A DNA stretch of 64,000 nt from positions 131,484 through 195,483 of the forward strand of contig NZ_JBDKWG010000147.1 of NCBI RefSeq assembly GCF_040151475.1, in the 5' to 3' direction. This document shows positions 1 through 10,384 of the stretch, in pieces. The stretch is from CAXBNB01 sp040151475. GTDB taxonomy: Bacteria > Bacteroidota > Bacteroidia > Cytophagales > Cyclobacteriaceae. The notes beneath the pieces are model-generated. The model made no database searches, was not told the origin of the DNA, and was given only the letters and a program-made list of their open reading frames with translations. Each line of letters opens with the position of its first letter. Positions within the stretch are counted from its first letter, which is position 1. The position numbers and the translations under genes are program-made.

Positions 1-60
1 GCAAGAGCGGCACTGGTAGCAAATTCCTGGACCATCACAGATGGGGGGCAAACGCCTTAA
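1..60 (+). CDS. 3' end of a BspA-like (DUF285-type) surface protein
   Basis: The first frame is open from the window edge to a TAA at 58-60 and gives 19 residues that end in NSWTITDGGQTP. An ending of the type 'ANxWTITDGG' is characteristic of the last repeat of BspA/DUF285-type leucine-rich surface proteins of Bacteroidota. Only this tail is visible, so domain content, signal peptide and length cannot be judged. Assignment rests on one short motif; an unrelated protein end is possible. Confidence 0.4.
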   Translation, partial: ARAALVANSWTITDGGQTP

Positions 61-120
61 TGATGGATTTTGACTTACTTCTAACCTGAGTTCGATTAAT
101 ATTACCAAAAAAACTCGTAA

Positions 121-240
121 CCGTCACTCAGAGGAGCTTTTATTGGAAAGTGCGATAGGAAGCGACGTGAGAGTCCCTATGAATAAGAGATTCTCACGGC
201 TTTCAACGCAAAGCCCAGCCCAAAAGCCTCTGAATGACGA
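121..240. repeat. Intergenic inverted-repeat element
   Basis: The outer arms are 122-141 (CGTCACTCAGAGGAGCTTTT) and 222-239, whose reverse complement is CGTCATTCAGAGGCTTTT; they match apart from one substitution and a 2-nt gap. Nested inside is a second pair, CGTGAGA at 166-172 and TCTCACG at 192-198. The element lies between the end of the partial surface-protein gene and the convergent lamin-tail gene. It resembles the dispersed hairpin repeats common between genes in Bacteroidota; copy number cannot be seen here. Confidence 0.6.
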
Positions 241-274
241 GTTTTTGAATAATTTTAGAATCGAACTCAGGGTT

Positions 275-3200
275 CTAAAACCTAGTACCAAGCACCACTG
301 TTTCTTTCATTATTTCTTTATTGCCATTGGCGTCAAAAAATTCAAAGTAAATGGCATAATAACCGGCTCTTGCTCTTGAGCCTCTGTTGTCAGTTCCATC
401 CCAGGTAAAGAAACCCGAAGTGGAAAGTAAATCGCCCTGAGCAAGGGTTTTCACCAGCCTGCCAACAGGATCATACACATTTACATTGGCAAATGTCCCT
501 GCATTTTGGAGGTCGTAACTGATGGTTGTGAAATCATTTACTCCGGTATTGTCAGGCATAAATACTTTTGGCTCTATGCTTAGTGTACCGCTTATTTGAG
601 ATTCCGTTTTGAATTGTGAGTTCATCAATCCCGGTGTGGCAAAACCAACTGTACTCGCAGCAGATTTCCAGTTGTTGGGATCATTGGTAGCTCCATCAAA
701 ACTGATCCTTTCCAAAGACACTCCATCCACCTTATCAAGCAAAGCAAAATGAAAGTCACTGTCATAATCAAACAAGTCAATGACATTATCCAGCGAATCC
801 AGCAAAATCACTGATCCTTGTGAATCAGCATACGCTGGAAATGGAGACATTTCCAAAAAAGTACTTTCATCGCCACTTGGATAATCAGCTTTGAGGGTTG
901 TGGCATTACTGGTAAAAACAAGAAAAGTGTGAGGCAAAAAGACATAATCTGTAACTGAGATCTTGTCTGCATCAATTTCCCCGGCAGAATTATAATTCGC
1001 CAATTGCCAGTTTTTCAAATTGATGGCTTTATCCGATTTGTTATACACTTCTACAAAATCCACACCGCCACTTCTGGGGTTGAATAGAATTTCATTTAAA
1101 ACAATGTCGCCCGCCACCCCTTGTTCGGGCAATACAAATTCTACACTATTAGACTCGGACCGGATCATATTCCCAACACAATCATTGAAATTTTCAGCTT
1201 CTATGGCATAAACCACCTTTGGAGATATTTCATCACTGAATGTCAGTGAAACGTTTTTATTTCCTACTTTATGAAGAACTATCTCATCGATGGTCAATTG
1301 TGGATCGATGGTAAAAAAACCGTTTATAAATTGATTTGGGTTTAATTTTTCATCAAAAATCAATTCTACTTTTTTGTCGGGTTTAGCAATTGCTTCTATC
1401 AACTGAGGTCCCAGATTATCAGGATTTGGAGTGGAAACAGAATTTTCTTTTCCAGGGGTTCCACCCGACAGGTCTATGGATGCCGTCCAGTTATTCTCTT
1501 CCCCACAAGGGTTATTGGTATCAATCATTTCCAATGACCAACCTCCGTCTTTCTTGTTACTGTCTTTGTACCAGCTTTGTTGATAGGTCAACGAAAACAC
1601 AAGGTTTTCTGCTTCATAGATAGATATTTGTTCTCCTCCGTTGCTTAGCGATAGCCAGTTCCCTACTGACAATATATTTATACCGCTAAACAAATCCGCA
1701 CTACCTGAAGGAACCAAAACCAAATAGGAATGAGACAACATTATCTTAGTTGGCAAGCTGGTTTCCGAATTTTCATCCCTGAGAATTAAACCAGACAGTT
1801 CTATATTTTTATCAGACGCATTGTAAATCTCCAGATATTCCGTTTGCGGCAAGCCCACTTCGGGATCTGGATCAGCCATTATTTCTGTAATCAGCAATTC
1901 ATTAAACTTTGGTTTGGCACCTTTTCCAAAAGGGAAACTATAGGATTCAATTGCATTTCCTGCGCAATCAGTTACATTATTTATTCTAAGTGTATCCAGT
2001 TGACCTTCAATCAATGCTTGTTCCAAAATCAGCGTTAATTTACTTTTATCCTGCCCAAAAGCTTGAATTTGATCGATTGTTAAACCTCCCGAAAAAGTAA
2101 AATTTCCAATGATCATACTCTCAAAATCCATTGGTTCATTAAAGCTTATTTCCATGGAAACATCCGAGACAAATTCGATCTTAACCACTTCAGGTACAGA
2201 CTGATCAGGTTCGGTATTGAAAAGGGAATTTTCCCTCCCAGGAGTACCGCCACTGGTATCGTCCGAAGCAATCCAATTTAAACCAGGCAAACATTTTTCT
2301 CCCAAGGAAAGTCTTTCTATCGAATATCCACCATCCTTTTTTGTTTCATCCCTGTACCAATCGCTTGAATAGACAACCTGATCTAAGATTATTTCACTTT
2401 CTGCCACTGACAGTACGAGACTATCTTCTGAATTTCCAAGTGAAGGAAAATTAGCTATTCCCAAGACATTTTGGTTCTCAAAAAATAGTGCATTGCTCGT
2501 AGAAGTAAGAATAAGGTACTGTCCTGCCAAAAGTGAGTAACCACTGAGTAAAGTCTGGCTGGTTCTATCTGAAAGCTGAATTTGGTCAAGAACAATCTTT
2601 TGGTTGGAATTATTGTAAATCTCCAAATATTCTACATCAGGAAGGCCTACTGAAGGGCTGGGGTCAGCCATGATTTCCGTAATTAGTAGTTCTCCTGATT
2701 TAGGGATGTAAGGTGCGATATAAGTAAAACTCAATATTGTTTCCTCAATCACATTCCCACTAAGGTCTTTGATATTGCTGAGGCTTAGATTGTATGACAC
2801 ACCACCCTGAAACATGCCATCAAAAGTTAGGGAGACGGTATTAGATTCCGATAAATACTTTACAGTTATTGGCTTCCCAATGCCTTCAACAAGATAGTTT
2901 GATAAGATGTCTGTAGTGGCATTATTTAACGGCTCTGAAAACGAAACATTCAAAGATTGTTTTGAAATTACTGTTACTTCTGTTGCTACCGGAGCAACCT
3001 CATCTTTGGAAAACTCAGCAACAAAAGCAGGAATCATGTTTCCAAATTCATTGGTGAGCATTCCCCAATCTAAGGTATAATTCACCCCGTTTATAAATTC
3101 CTTTTCAAAAACCAACCTTACTACCTTATTGTCTTCCTGATCTGGAATGACCAGTATCGGAAAACTAAAATCAGGAGTCACTTCAAATGTATTTGTCTCT

Positions 3201-6200
3201 ATAAGAGAAGATTTGTCTATTCCTACTTCAAATGCAATTTCAAGCGTATTGGCATTCAGTATTTTCATAGATGAAAACCTCGAATCAAAGAAGAAGCCAT
3301 ATTCAGATTTAACCATGAGATTTTCGTTTTCATCATGGATATTCTTTACTTCCAGAAAGTTATTGCTATTGTCTTCTATAGAATTAGGAAAAGTAAAACT
3401 TACTTTTTGATGGTTTATAGGGTCAATTTCTATTGAAGCAGGGTTTTGTTCATGGTTCAATGTAGTGTTGGAAAGAACATTTAAATCGATTTCATTTGGT
3501 GTTTTGTTAAATACAATTTCCAGTTGGTTTACTGACAAAGTTGAAATTTTACTTATATAAAAACTTTGATAGTCGAATGTGGTCTGAACAGGATCAATCA
3601 AAGTGTTTTCCCTTTGATCAGTCAGGTTAGAAATAGTGATAGGAATATCTGAAACTTCTGGAAATATTCCGTTAAAGGTCAATCGTACTATATTTTGATT
3701 TTCAAGGTCAATGGTCACTGTTTCCGGATTTCCTATTTCACCTATCAGGAAATTATCCACTGATGTTGCACTGATTTTTTCCAGAGATTCGCTAAAAACA
3801 AGGGTTAATTCACTTTCCGAAAAGACGATGATACTATCCAATTGAGGCGGAAAAATGTCGTAAGTAAATGGTGTCCTAATTCTTGTGGCAATTTCATTGC
3901 CAGAAATATCTTTTACATTGTCAACAATTAATTCAAAAGTCACTTCCGGTTCAAAGTCACTGGCAAATTCCAGAATGACAGTGGAATCATTTTCATTCAA
4001 AACTCTGGAAGTAGAAAAATATTCATCATAATAATAGTTCTCAACAGATTGTGCTGATACTTTTTCAACCTTTTCATCAAACCATACTTCCAGCGTATTA
4101 GAGTTAGTTACTGTCAATGACTTGACTTTAGGAGGCCGGGTATCATATACAAATGAGTATTCTGGAGTGGAAACGAATTCTCCAGAAGTATTTTTGATGT
4201 CTGTAGTACTTAAAATTAATACTTTGTTATCGTCTAAATTGTTTTCAAACAGAAGATGGAATAAGTTTTCATCAGTTTGATCGACATAGACAAGAGATGG
4301 ATTTCCGACCTCATTATCTACTGAATAATTGAGTTTATTCAATGTTGTAGATGGATCAATATTTTCACTATATCTAATATCCAATTGGTTAATTGATTTG
4401 ACCATTACAGTATCAATTGCCTGATCATAAGTGAAATTGGAAACAATCGCACTTACCAGCGCATTTTCTTTGATGTCTTTCAGGTTTTCGATTGTCAACT
4501 CTACTGCCTCCAATGGCTTGAACTCATTTTCAAATGTCAATTGGATACGGGAAGGGTTTTCTCCAAGAATCGCTGAAGTAGGATTTTCCGATTCAGTTCC
4601 TAATGTATAGTTACTTTCGGTTTCTGCTATTTTCTCTTCCAAAGGTTCATCAAAAAACAGTTCTATTTTGTTCAGGGAATTGATTACAATGCGCTCCAGA
4701 TTTGGAGGTTCAATATCATAGTTCAATGTCAAAGTATTTTCAACAATTGCATTGCCAGTACAATCCTTAACACCTGATACGCTGATCTCATAACCCTTTC
4801 CTGAAATCAAATTTTGCTCCAAAACCAACATAACCAATAAATAGGAAGGATTTATTGATGCTACTTCGAGCATTGTTGAACCCTCACTGATTGCATAATT
4901 TGCAGAAATAAATGATGCCTGATCAATCGGTTCATTAAATGTCAGCTTTAGAGTGCTTTCATTCAATGCCTCTACAGCAATCAAATTGGGGCCAAAAACA
5001 TCCGAGGAATTATCATAATTTGAGTTTTGTGCTCCGGGAGTTCCTCCACTAGTATTGGTTGAGGATGACCAATTGCCTTGATAGTTGCAGACCAATTCCG
5101 GATTAATTTGCTCCAAAGTCCAGCCTCCATCCGATTTTTCACTTTCATACCAATCTGATGAAAAAGTGATACTATCCACCAAATTATTAAGATTATCCAT
5201 TAACAGTACAGGCTCTCCTCCATTGATTAGCGTATTCCATGAAGTCACCCCGATAACATCTCCAAAAGTTTCAAAAGCTGTAACATCACTAATGGCAGTC
5301 AATATCACATAACTTTTAGCATTCAATACAAAATCCGGTATTTCTCCACCTGTAAGTTCAAACCCTCCAATATTGATTGCCTTTTCGGTAGTGTTGTACA
5401 ATTCAACAAATTCGGCGTTTGGCAAGCCTATTTCGGGTGTAGGGTCTGCAAATATTTCATTGATTACTATTTGTCTGGATTCAGTTGGTGAAATAATTTC
5501 AAAATCCTTACTTATACTTTCAGCAATGGCATTTTTTGAAGCATTTTCAACTCCTCCGACTGTTAATACATAATCATTGTTTACAAATGAAGTTGCAAAT
5601 GTCAAATGGATTTTGTTGGCATCTGTACCATCCAATACAGCAGTTTCAGGTGTTCCAATATTGAAATCGACCACATAATTATCAAGTGTTTCAACAGAAA
5701 CCTGATCTATATTTTGATTAAAAATCACACCGATGGTTGTTTCATCTATTACTGTTATTTCAATAATAGACAATGGCAAATAAGAAAATGAAGCAGTTGT
5801 ATTAGGTTCGATGGAATGATTGCCACCATCCTGAACGTTGTTGACCGTAAGCGTATAATCAGCTTGTTGAAAATCTGAATCGAAAATCAAGTTTACTTTT
5901 TTACTATTAACGTTATTTAGAATTGCCAAAGAGGGATTGCCAATTTCATTATCCAGAAAATAATTATTCAACACTTGCGAGGAAACTTCATCTAGTTCCA
6001 GATTGAAAGTCAACTCTATTTCACTCTTTGATAAGACTTCAAGCGATTCAATAGCTAATGGTATAATATATTCAAACTGAATTGTTGATCCGGCTGTTAC
6101 TTCACTATTGCCAATACCGTTTTCTAAATTGCCATAAGTGAGAGTGTAATTTGTCAGTGGTTGAAAAGGAGAATCAAATCTTAATATGGCTACTTTAGTA

Positions 6201-7318
6201 TCATCTTGATCCAAGGTTACCGAATTGGATTGTCCTATAGAATTGTCAATGTTATAATTCGCCACCGTTTCAGCACTGGCTTCTTCCAGGTCATCATTGA
6301 AAGTAAGCTGAAGTTCGGTTTCAGAAATAGTTGCAACGGATTCCAATTCGAGTTGGAGATATTGGAAGTTTTGTACTATTGGGGTAGCCAGTGGGGTATT
6401 GCATTCATCGGCCACAGCAGAAATGGTCAACTCATAATCAGATGAGGATAAAGCCGAAACAATCAATAACACTTCATTCTGGTTGTCCACATCACGTGTA
6501 ACAGAATTGATAGTTATCCCATTATTAATCGAATAGTTGGAAATAGTTTCAGCAGAAATCTCCTCCACATTTTTGTTAAATGTCACCTTGATTGATGAAG
6601 CACTTTCTACAGCAATTAAGCTCACTGCCAGATCACCATAGATTGATATGTCATCGAAATAAAATTTAGCTGCATTGGTTTTTGTATGAAAACAAACAAA
6701 TCCAAAATATGAAGTAGTTGTATATGTATCATCCAGAAAAGATGCCCCTTCACTTAAAAATTCTGTGCCACCCGCCGAATCAGCATTAATTTCCCAATTT
6801 CCAATACAATCTCTTTTTACCTGAATTCTGGCTTTAACATTACCACTAAATGATGTACTTCCGGTAAACAATAGTGTTTCAGTTCCATTAGCATCATGCC
6901 TGAAGAATTTAATATAATCCTCATTAGATTGTCCTATTTCGATGTAATAGCCATCAAGATCCGTCTCTAAATTCTCTTGATTAGAAGCCAAATAAACCCT
7001 GACTTTGTTTGAACCAGACGGGGCGAAACGAAGGTCTATTAAAAATTCCCAGATTGCCTGATCAAAAATGGAACTGGGAGTGGACAAAAATAATACTGAG
7101 GTTTCATCAGGTCCGTTGGAATTTAACTGCGTTGATTCAATCTCAAACTCTCCCACATCTCCACTCCAAACAGGATTATTCGTGAAATCACCATCTGAGA
7201 AATCTTCATTGAACTGTGCCTTAACAACAAAAGGACTTAATGTTAAAAATACAACCAATACAACTTTTGGTATTAGGAATTTCACAATCAGGGTTTTAAC
7301 TAAATAAATTTGTTGCAT
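275..7318 (-). CDS. Giant secreted lamin-tail-domain / Ig-like repeat protein
   Basis: This 2347-residue protein begins with a signal peptide ending near VVKAQF, followed by a concanavalin-like N-terminal module (about residues 20-230). Tandem Ig-like units follow, each with a 'LxLTFNxxLExxSAxxxxNY' strand signature as in SbsA/Big_5-type domains, at about 235-600 and 775-1540. Four lamin-tail domains start near residues 615, 1545, 1805 and 2070, marked by 'ITEIMADPxPxVGLPxxEYLEIYN' type sequences. The last ~100 residues are a FlgD-Ig-like module (FTWDGTDNRGSRARAGYY), the kind of C-terminus used by T9SS cargo or surface-anchored proteins. I start at ATG 7318; an in-frame TTG lies three codons upstream. 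It is probably an adhesin or structural surface protein; no catalytic domain was recognised. Confidence 0.85.
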   Translation of the reverse strand: MQQIYLVKTLIVKFLIPKVVLVVFLTLSPFVVKAQFNEDFSDGDFTNNPVWSGDVGEFEIESTQLNSNGPDETSVLFLSTPSSIFDQAIWEFLIDLRFAPSGSNKVRVYLASNQENLETDLDGYYIEIGQSNEDYIKFFRHDANGTETLLFTGSTSFSGNVKARIQVKRDCIGNWEINADSAGGTEFLSEGASFLDDTYTTTSYFGFVCFHTKTNAAKFYFDDISIYGDLAVSLIAVESASSIKVTFNKNVEEISAETISNYSINNGITINSVTRDVDNQNEVLLIVSALSSSDYELTISAVADECNTPLATPIVQNFQYLQLELESVATISETELQLTFNDDLEEASAETVANYNIDNSIGQSNSVTLDQDDTKVAILRFDSPFQPLTNYTLTYGNLENGIGNSEVTAGSTIQFEYIIPLAIESLEVLSKSEIELTFNLELDEVSSQVLNNYFLDNEIGNPSLAILNNVNSKKVNLIFDSDFQQADYTLTVNNVQDGGNHSIEPNTTASFSYLPLSIIEITVIDETTIGVIFNQNIDQVSVETLDNYVVDFNIGTPETAVLDGTDANKIHLTFATSFVNNDYVLTVGGVENASKNAIAESISKDFEIISPTESRQIVINEIFADPTPEIGLPNAEFVELYNTTEKAINIGGFELTGGEIPDFVLNAKSYVILTAISDVTAFETFGDVIGVTSWNTLINGGEPVLLMDNLNNLVDSITFSSDWYESEKSDGGWTLEQINPELVCNYQGNWSSSTNTSGGTPGAQNSNYDNSSDVFGPNLIAVEALNESTLKLTFNEPIDQASFISANYAISEGSTMLEVASINPSYLLVMLVLEQNLISGKGYEISVSGVKDCTGNAIVENTLTLNYDIEPPNLERIVINSLNKIELFFDEPLEEKIAETESNYTLGTESENPTSAILGENPSRIQLTFENEFKPLEAVELTIENLKDIKENALVSAIVSNFTYDQAIDTVMVKSINQLDIRYSENIDPSTTLNKLNYSVDNEVGNPSLVYVDQTDENLFHLLFENNLDDNKVLILSTTDIKNTSGEFVSTPEYSFVYDTRPPKVKSLTVTNSNTLEVWFDEKVEKVSAQSVENYYYDEYFSTSRVLNENDSTVILEFASDFEPEVTFELIVDNVKDISGNEIATRIRTPFTYDIFPPQLDSIIVFSESELTLVFSESLEKISATSVDNFLIGEIGNPETVTIDLENQNIVRLTFNGIFPEVSDIPITISNLTDQRENTLIDPVQTTFDYQSFYISKISTLSVNQLEIVFNKTPNEIDLNVLSNTTLNHEQNPASIEIDPINHQKVSFTFPNSIEDNSNNFLEVKNIHDENENLMVKSEYGFFFDSRFSSMKILNANTLEIAFEVGIDKSSLIETNTFEVTPDFSFPILVIPDQEDNKVVRLVFEKEFINGVNYTLDWGMLTNEFGNMIPAFVAEFSKDEVAPVATEVTVISKQSLNVSFSEPLNNATTDILSNYLVEGIGKPITVKYLSESNTVSLTFDGMFQGGVSYNLSLSNIKDLSGNVIEETILSFTYIAPYIPKSGELLITEIMADPSPSVGLPDVEYLEIYNNSNQKIVLDQIQLSDRTSQTLLSGYSLLAGQYLILTSTSNALFFENQNVLGIANFPSLGNSEDSLVLSVAESEIILDQVVYSSDWYRDETKKDGGYSIERLSLGEKCLPGLNWIASDDTSGGTPGRENSLFNTEPDQSVPEVVKIEFVSDVSMEISFNEPMDFESMIIGNFTFSGGLTIDQIQAFGQDKSKLTLILEQALIEGQLDTLRINNVTDCAGNAIESYSFPFGKGAKPKFNELLITEIMADPDPEVGLPQTEYLEIYNASDKNIELSGLILRDENSETSLPTKIMLSHSYLVLVPSGSADLFSGINILSVGNWLSLSNGGEQISIYEAENLVFSLTYQQSWYKDSNKKDGGWSLEMIDTNNPCGEENNWTASIDLSGGTPGKENSVSTPNPDNLGPQLIEAIAKPDKKVELIFDEKLNPNQFINGFFTIDPQLTIDEIVLHKVGNKNVSLTFSDEISPKVVYAIEAENFNDCVGNMIRSESNSVEFVLPEQGVAGDIVLNEILFNPRSGGVDFVEVYNKSDKAINLKNWQLANYNSAGEIDADKISVTDYVFLPHTFLVFTSNATTLKADYPSGDESTFLEMSPFPAYADSQGSVILLDSLDNVIDLFDYDSDFHFALLDKVDGVSLERISFDGATNDPNNWKSAASTVGFATPGLMNSQFKTESQISGTLSIEPKVFMPDNTGVNDFTTISYDLQNAGTFANVNVYDPVGRLVKTLAQGDLLSTSGFFTWDGTDNRGSRARAGYYAIYFEFFDANGNKEIMKETVVLGTRF

Positions 7319-7333
7319 TTTGCACAATGGTTA

Positions 7334-7367
7334 TTTGTCCTTTGTCATTTTAAATATAGTAATTTTG
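7334..7367 (+). promoter_or_regulatory. Bacteroidetes-type promoter of asd
   Basis: TTTG at 7334-7337 and TAATTTTG at 7360-7367 are separated by 22 bp and match the -33 TTTG / -7 TAnnTTTG pattern of Bacteroidetes sigma-70 promoters. They lie 45 bp before the asd start and read away from the lamin-tail gene. A second TTTG at 7341 gives a 15-bp spacer and fits less well. Confidence 0.5.
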
Positions 7368-7412
7368 TGCTTTCAAAAGTGAAAAACATTTTTATCATTA
7401 AATTATAAAACA

Positions 7413-8405
7413 GTGAAACTAGCAATTGTAGGATCTACCGGACTGGTAGGATCAGAAATCCTAAAAGTACTTGATGAAAGAAATTTTGTATATGATGAAT
7501 TGATGCTTGTAGCATCTGAGAGGTCCGTGGGCAAGAAAATTTCTTACAAGGGAAAGGAATTCACAGTGATAGGAATGGACGATGCGGTAGCAGCAAAACC
7601 GGATATTGCTATTTTCTCAGCCGGTGGAGGTACATCACTAGAATGGGCACCAAAGTTTGCAGCAGTAGGCACTATCGTTATCGACAATTCTTCTGCATGG
7701 AGAATGAGCCCTGACCACAAGCTGGTAGTTCCTGAAATCAACGCAAGTGCAATCAAAATTGACGACAGAATCATTGCCAATCCTAACTGCTCTACCATTC
7801 AAATGGTATTGGCACTAGGTCCATTGCACAAAAAATATGGTATTAAAAGAGTGGTTGTTTCTACCTATCAATCCGTAACAGGAACGGGAAAAGCAGCCGT
7901 TGATCAGTTGCAAGGTGAAAGAAATGGCACTGAGCACAGTAAAGTATATCCTCATCAAATTGATATGAATGTGTTGCCCCATATTGATGTATTCCTCGAA
8001 AACGGGTACACAAAAGAGGAAATGAAAATGATCAATGAAACGAAAAAAATATTGAATGATGATTCCATTCACGTGACAGCTACTTGTGTAAGACTACCTG
8101 TAATGGGAGGTCATTCGGAATCTGTCAATGTAGAGTTCCATAAACCTTGTGACCTGAAAGAAGTAAAAGAAATATTGGCTTCTACCAGCGGTATTGTGAT
8201 TCAGGACGATCCTGCAAACAATGTCTATCCTATGCCATTGACCGCACACAACAAAGACGAAGTGTTTGTTGGGCGTTTGAGAGTAGATGAGTCAAATCCA
8301 AATTCTTTGAACATGTGGATAGTAGCTGACAATTTGAGAAAAGGAGCAGCTACAAATGCCGTTCAAATTGCGGAATATATAGCAGAGCACAATTTAGTAT
8401 ATTGA
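7413..8405 (+). CDS. asd: Aspartate-semialdehyde dehydrogenase
   Basis: Asd reduces aspartyl-4-phosphate to aspartate semialdehyde with NADPH, the branch-point step to lysine/diaminopimelate, threonine and methionine, in the cytoplasm. The 330-residue length is normal. The Rossmann motif GSTGLVGSEIL starts at residue 7, the catalytic cysteine is C126 in NPNCST, and the active-site histidine is H234 in VMGGHSE. Translation starts at GTG 7413. Its stop overlaps the next gene by 4 nt (TTGA), so the two are probably cotranscribed and translationally coupled. Confidence 0.96.
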   Translation: MKLAIVGSTGLVGSEILKVLDERNFVYDELMLVASERSVGKKISYKGKEFTVIGMDDAVAAKPDIAIFSAGGGTSLEWAPKFAAVGTIVIDNSSAWRMSPDHKLVVPEINASAIKIDDRIIANPNCSTIQMVLALGPLHKKYGIKRVVVSTYQSVTGTGKAAVDQLQGERNGTEHSKVYPHQIDMNVLPHIDVFLENGYTKEEMKMINETKKILNDDSIHVTATCVRLPVMGGHSESVNVEFHKPCDLKEVKEILASTSGIVIQDDPANNVYPMPLTAHNKDEVFVGRLRVDESNPNSLNMWIVADNLRKGAATNAVQIAEYIAEHNLVY

Positions 8406-9592
8406 TTGAGGAACTTTCCAAACCGGAAGTAATAGAGTTTGTCCTTCAGCATGAAAATGAAGAACCAACCAAGTTAATTCTGGGTCAGTCAAAATATAAA
8501 AACATACCTGTCCAACTGGCTGTAGCTCAAATACAGTCCAGGAAAAAGGCAAGAAAAAAACTCCCTGAATGGTATTCTGTTCAGGGAGTTTTATTTCCAC
8601 ATGGAGTATCTCTTGAGCAATGCTCTTCTGAACTTACTGCCAAATACAAATCCAATCTGATAAAAGGAAATACCCTTATTGACCTCACTGGAGGTACTGG
8701 AATAGATACTTTTTATCTTTCAAAGAGTTTTCAAAATACAATCTATGTAGAGCAAAATGAAGCACTTAGTAAATTGGCAAGGCATAACTTCTCAGCATTA
8801 TCCACTTCTATCCGGGTTGAAAACTGCTTATCAGAGGAGTTTCTAAAAAAAGAGTCCGAACCTATAGATTGGTTTTATATCGACCCTGCCCGAAGAGATG
8901 AGTACAATAAAAAGGTGTTTCGAATAGACGACTGCACTCCTAATATTCTCGATATTCAAGAAAAGATCTTGAGTAAGTCAAAAGGACTATTGGTTAAATT
9001 CGCACCGCTACTCGATATAACAGAAATAACAAGAAACCTCTCCAACATATCAGCCATCCATGTGGTCTCTGTGAACAACGAGTGTAAAGAATTGCTAATC
9101 AAAATGATGAAGGGCTATTCAGGAGACATTGCAATGCATGCTGTAAACCTCCAGAGTAACGACCTGTTGCAGGAATTTTCCTACTTATTGAAAAATGAAA
9201 GTTTGTCGGATGTTTCATTTTCTTTGCCAAAAAAATATTTGTATGAACCAAATAGTGCTGTATTAAAATCCGGAGCATTTAAGTTGGTCGCCAATCAGTA
9301 TCAATTAGAGAAACTTCATATCAACAGCCACCTTTATACTTCTGAGAAACAGGTGGCTGATTTTCCGGGAAGAACATTTGAAATCATTGGAATAGAAACA
9401 CTAAAAAAACAGTATGTATTGCCTTATTTACCAGATGGGAAAGCCAATATAACCACCCGCAACTTTCCCATGAGTGTAAATCAAATCAGGAAAAAAACAG
9501 GCATAAAAGAAGGTGGCGAAATTTACATATTTGCCACCACATTGGTTACTGGAAAAGCCAGCCTGATAATATGTAAGAAAATCCGGACTTAG
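8402..9592 (+). CDS. Class I SAM-dependent methyltransferase with THUMP-like domain
   Basis: This 396-residue protein has the SAM-binding motif I LIDLTGGTGIDTFYLSK near residue 93 and the motif IV-like DWFYIDPARRD near residue 156, which points to an amino-methyltransferase-type active site. The C-terminal half (about 290-390) resembles the THUMP-like domain found in Bacteroidota members of this family. Substrate is unknown; an RNA base is a reasonable inference from the THUMP-like part. The start is TTG at 8402, overlapping the asd stop by 4 nt. It converges with the next gene with a 4-nt overlap at its 3' end. Confidence 0.8.
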   Translation: MIEELSKPEVIEFVLQHENEEPTKLILGQSKYKNIPVQLAVAQIQSRKKARKKLPEWYSVQGVLFPHGVSLEQCSSELTAKYKSNLIKGNTLIDLTGGTGIDTFYLSKSFQNTIYVEQNEALSKLARHNFSALSTSIRVENCLSEEFLKKESEPIDWFYIDPARRDEYNKKVFRIDDCTPNILDIQEKILSKSKGLLVKFAPLLDITEITRNLSNISAIHVVSVNNECKELLIKMMKGYSGDIAMHAVNLQSNDLLQEFSYLLKNESLSDVSFSLPKKYLYEPNSAVLKSGAFKLVANQYQLEKLHINSHLYTSEKQVADFPGRTFEIIGIETLKKQYVLPYLPDGKANITTRNFPMSVNQIRKKTGIKEGGEIYIFATTLVTGKASLIICKKIRT

Positions 9593-10032
9593 AATTCAAG
9601 ATTTAACCTTTGAGCCAAATTATCAATTTTAGACTGTTCTTCATCTGAAATACCATCGGCAGCATTGGCAAACAAATACATGCACTCCAAGACAAATTCT
9701 TTGTCCGACTGATTGTCTTTAATGCTGTCATTTAGTGCATTCAAAAATTTCTTTTGCCATTTATCAATGTTATCTAATAAATAACGAAACTCTGTTCTAA
9801 ACGCAATAGCGATCAATTCCTTGTCATCTTCAGGGCCGTTGACAAATTCTTCTGACAACCCTTTGGTTGCCATCACGATTCCGTCCCATTCCTCTTCATC
9901 CAAAACACCATCACTCATGCAGACCAATAATGCTGGGTATAACTTAGTTAGATAAGAGAACTGTTCCCTATTAAGATTTACTTTTCTGGATTTTTTGTAT
10001 TCTTCATATAGAAGATCAACCTGGTTGCTCAT
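9589..10032 (-). CDS. TerB-like family protein
   Basis: The product is a 147-residue all-helical acidic protein. Two segments, 'CMSDGVLDEEEWDGI' near residue 40 and 'FANAADGISDEEQSKI' near residue 122, are the paired acidic loop motifs (DGxxxxxE) of TerB/tellurite-resistance-like domains, which may bind metal. It is cytoplasmic with no signal peptide. I chose ATG 10032 because the sequence after it is the conserved part; an upstream ATG at 10056 would add eight residues. The role is unknown and the neighbours give no clue. Confidence 0.6.
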   Translation of the reverse strand: MSNQVDLLYEEYKKSRKVNLNREQFSYLTKLYPALLVCMSDGVLDEEEWDGIVMATKGLSEEFVNGPEDDKELIAIAFRTEFRYLLDNIDKWQKKFLNALNDSIKDNQSDKEFVLECMYLFANAADGISDEEQSKIDNLAQRLNLEF

Positions 10033-10384
10033 AGTATGTGATCTAGTGTTAAGCATAAAATTATTTAATAAAAACCTTACCTACGCAATTTATCAATACG
10101 ATTTTATTTAAAAAGGTAAACTTAAAATATGATTTATTTTATAATAAGTATAATGTTTCAAACGAAATAATTTGCAATTTATTGAATGTCAATTGCTTAT
10201 ATTATAAGTAAAGTCACGGTTTTAAGCAAAGTATTAATACTGATCAAAACACTTCAAAAAGCAAAGAATCTCAAAGAGCAACATGAGAAAAGATTATACA
10301 CAGAGAGGAAGAGGAAAGATGTTGCGTTGCTTTCTTAAGAGTTGACGGCAAATTATTAGCTTTGCCATTCTCTAAAGATTTGAA
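10033..10384. other. AT-rich intergenic region
   Basis: The 352 bp between the divergent TerB-like gene and purM hold no convincing coding frame. A -7-like TAGCTTTG at 10357-10364 lies just ahead of purM, but I see no TTTG at the usual 19-21 bp upstream; GTTGAC at 10341-10346 is too close. No RNA structure or repeat was recognised. Confidence 0.4.
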
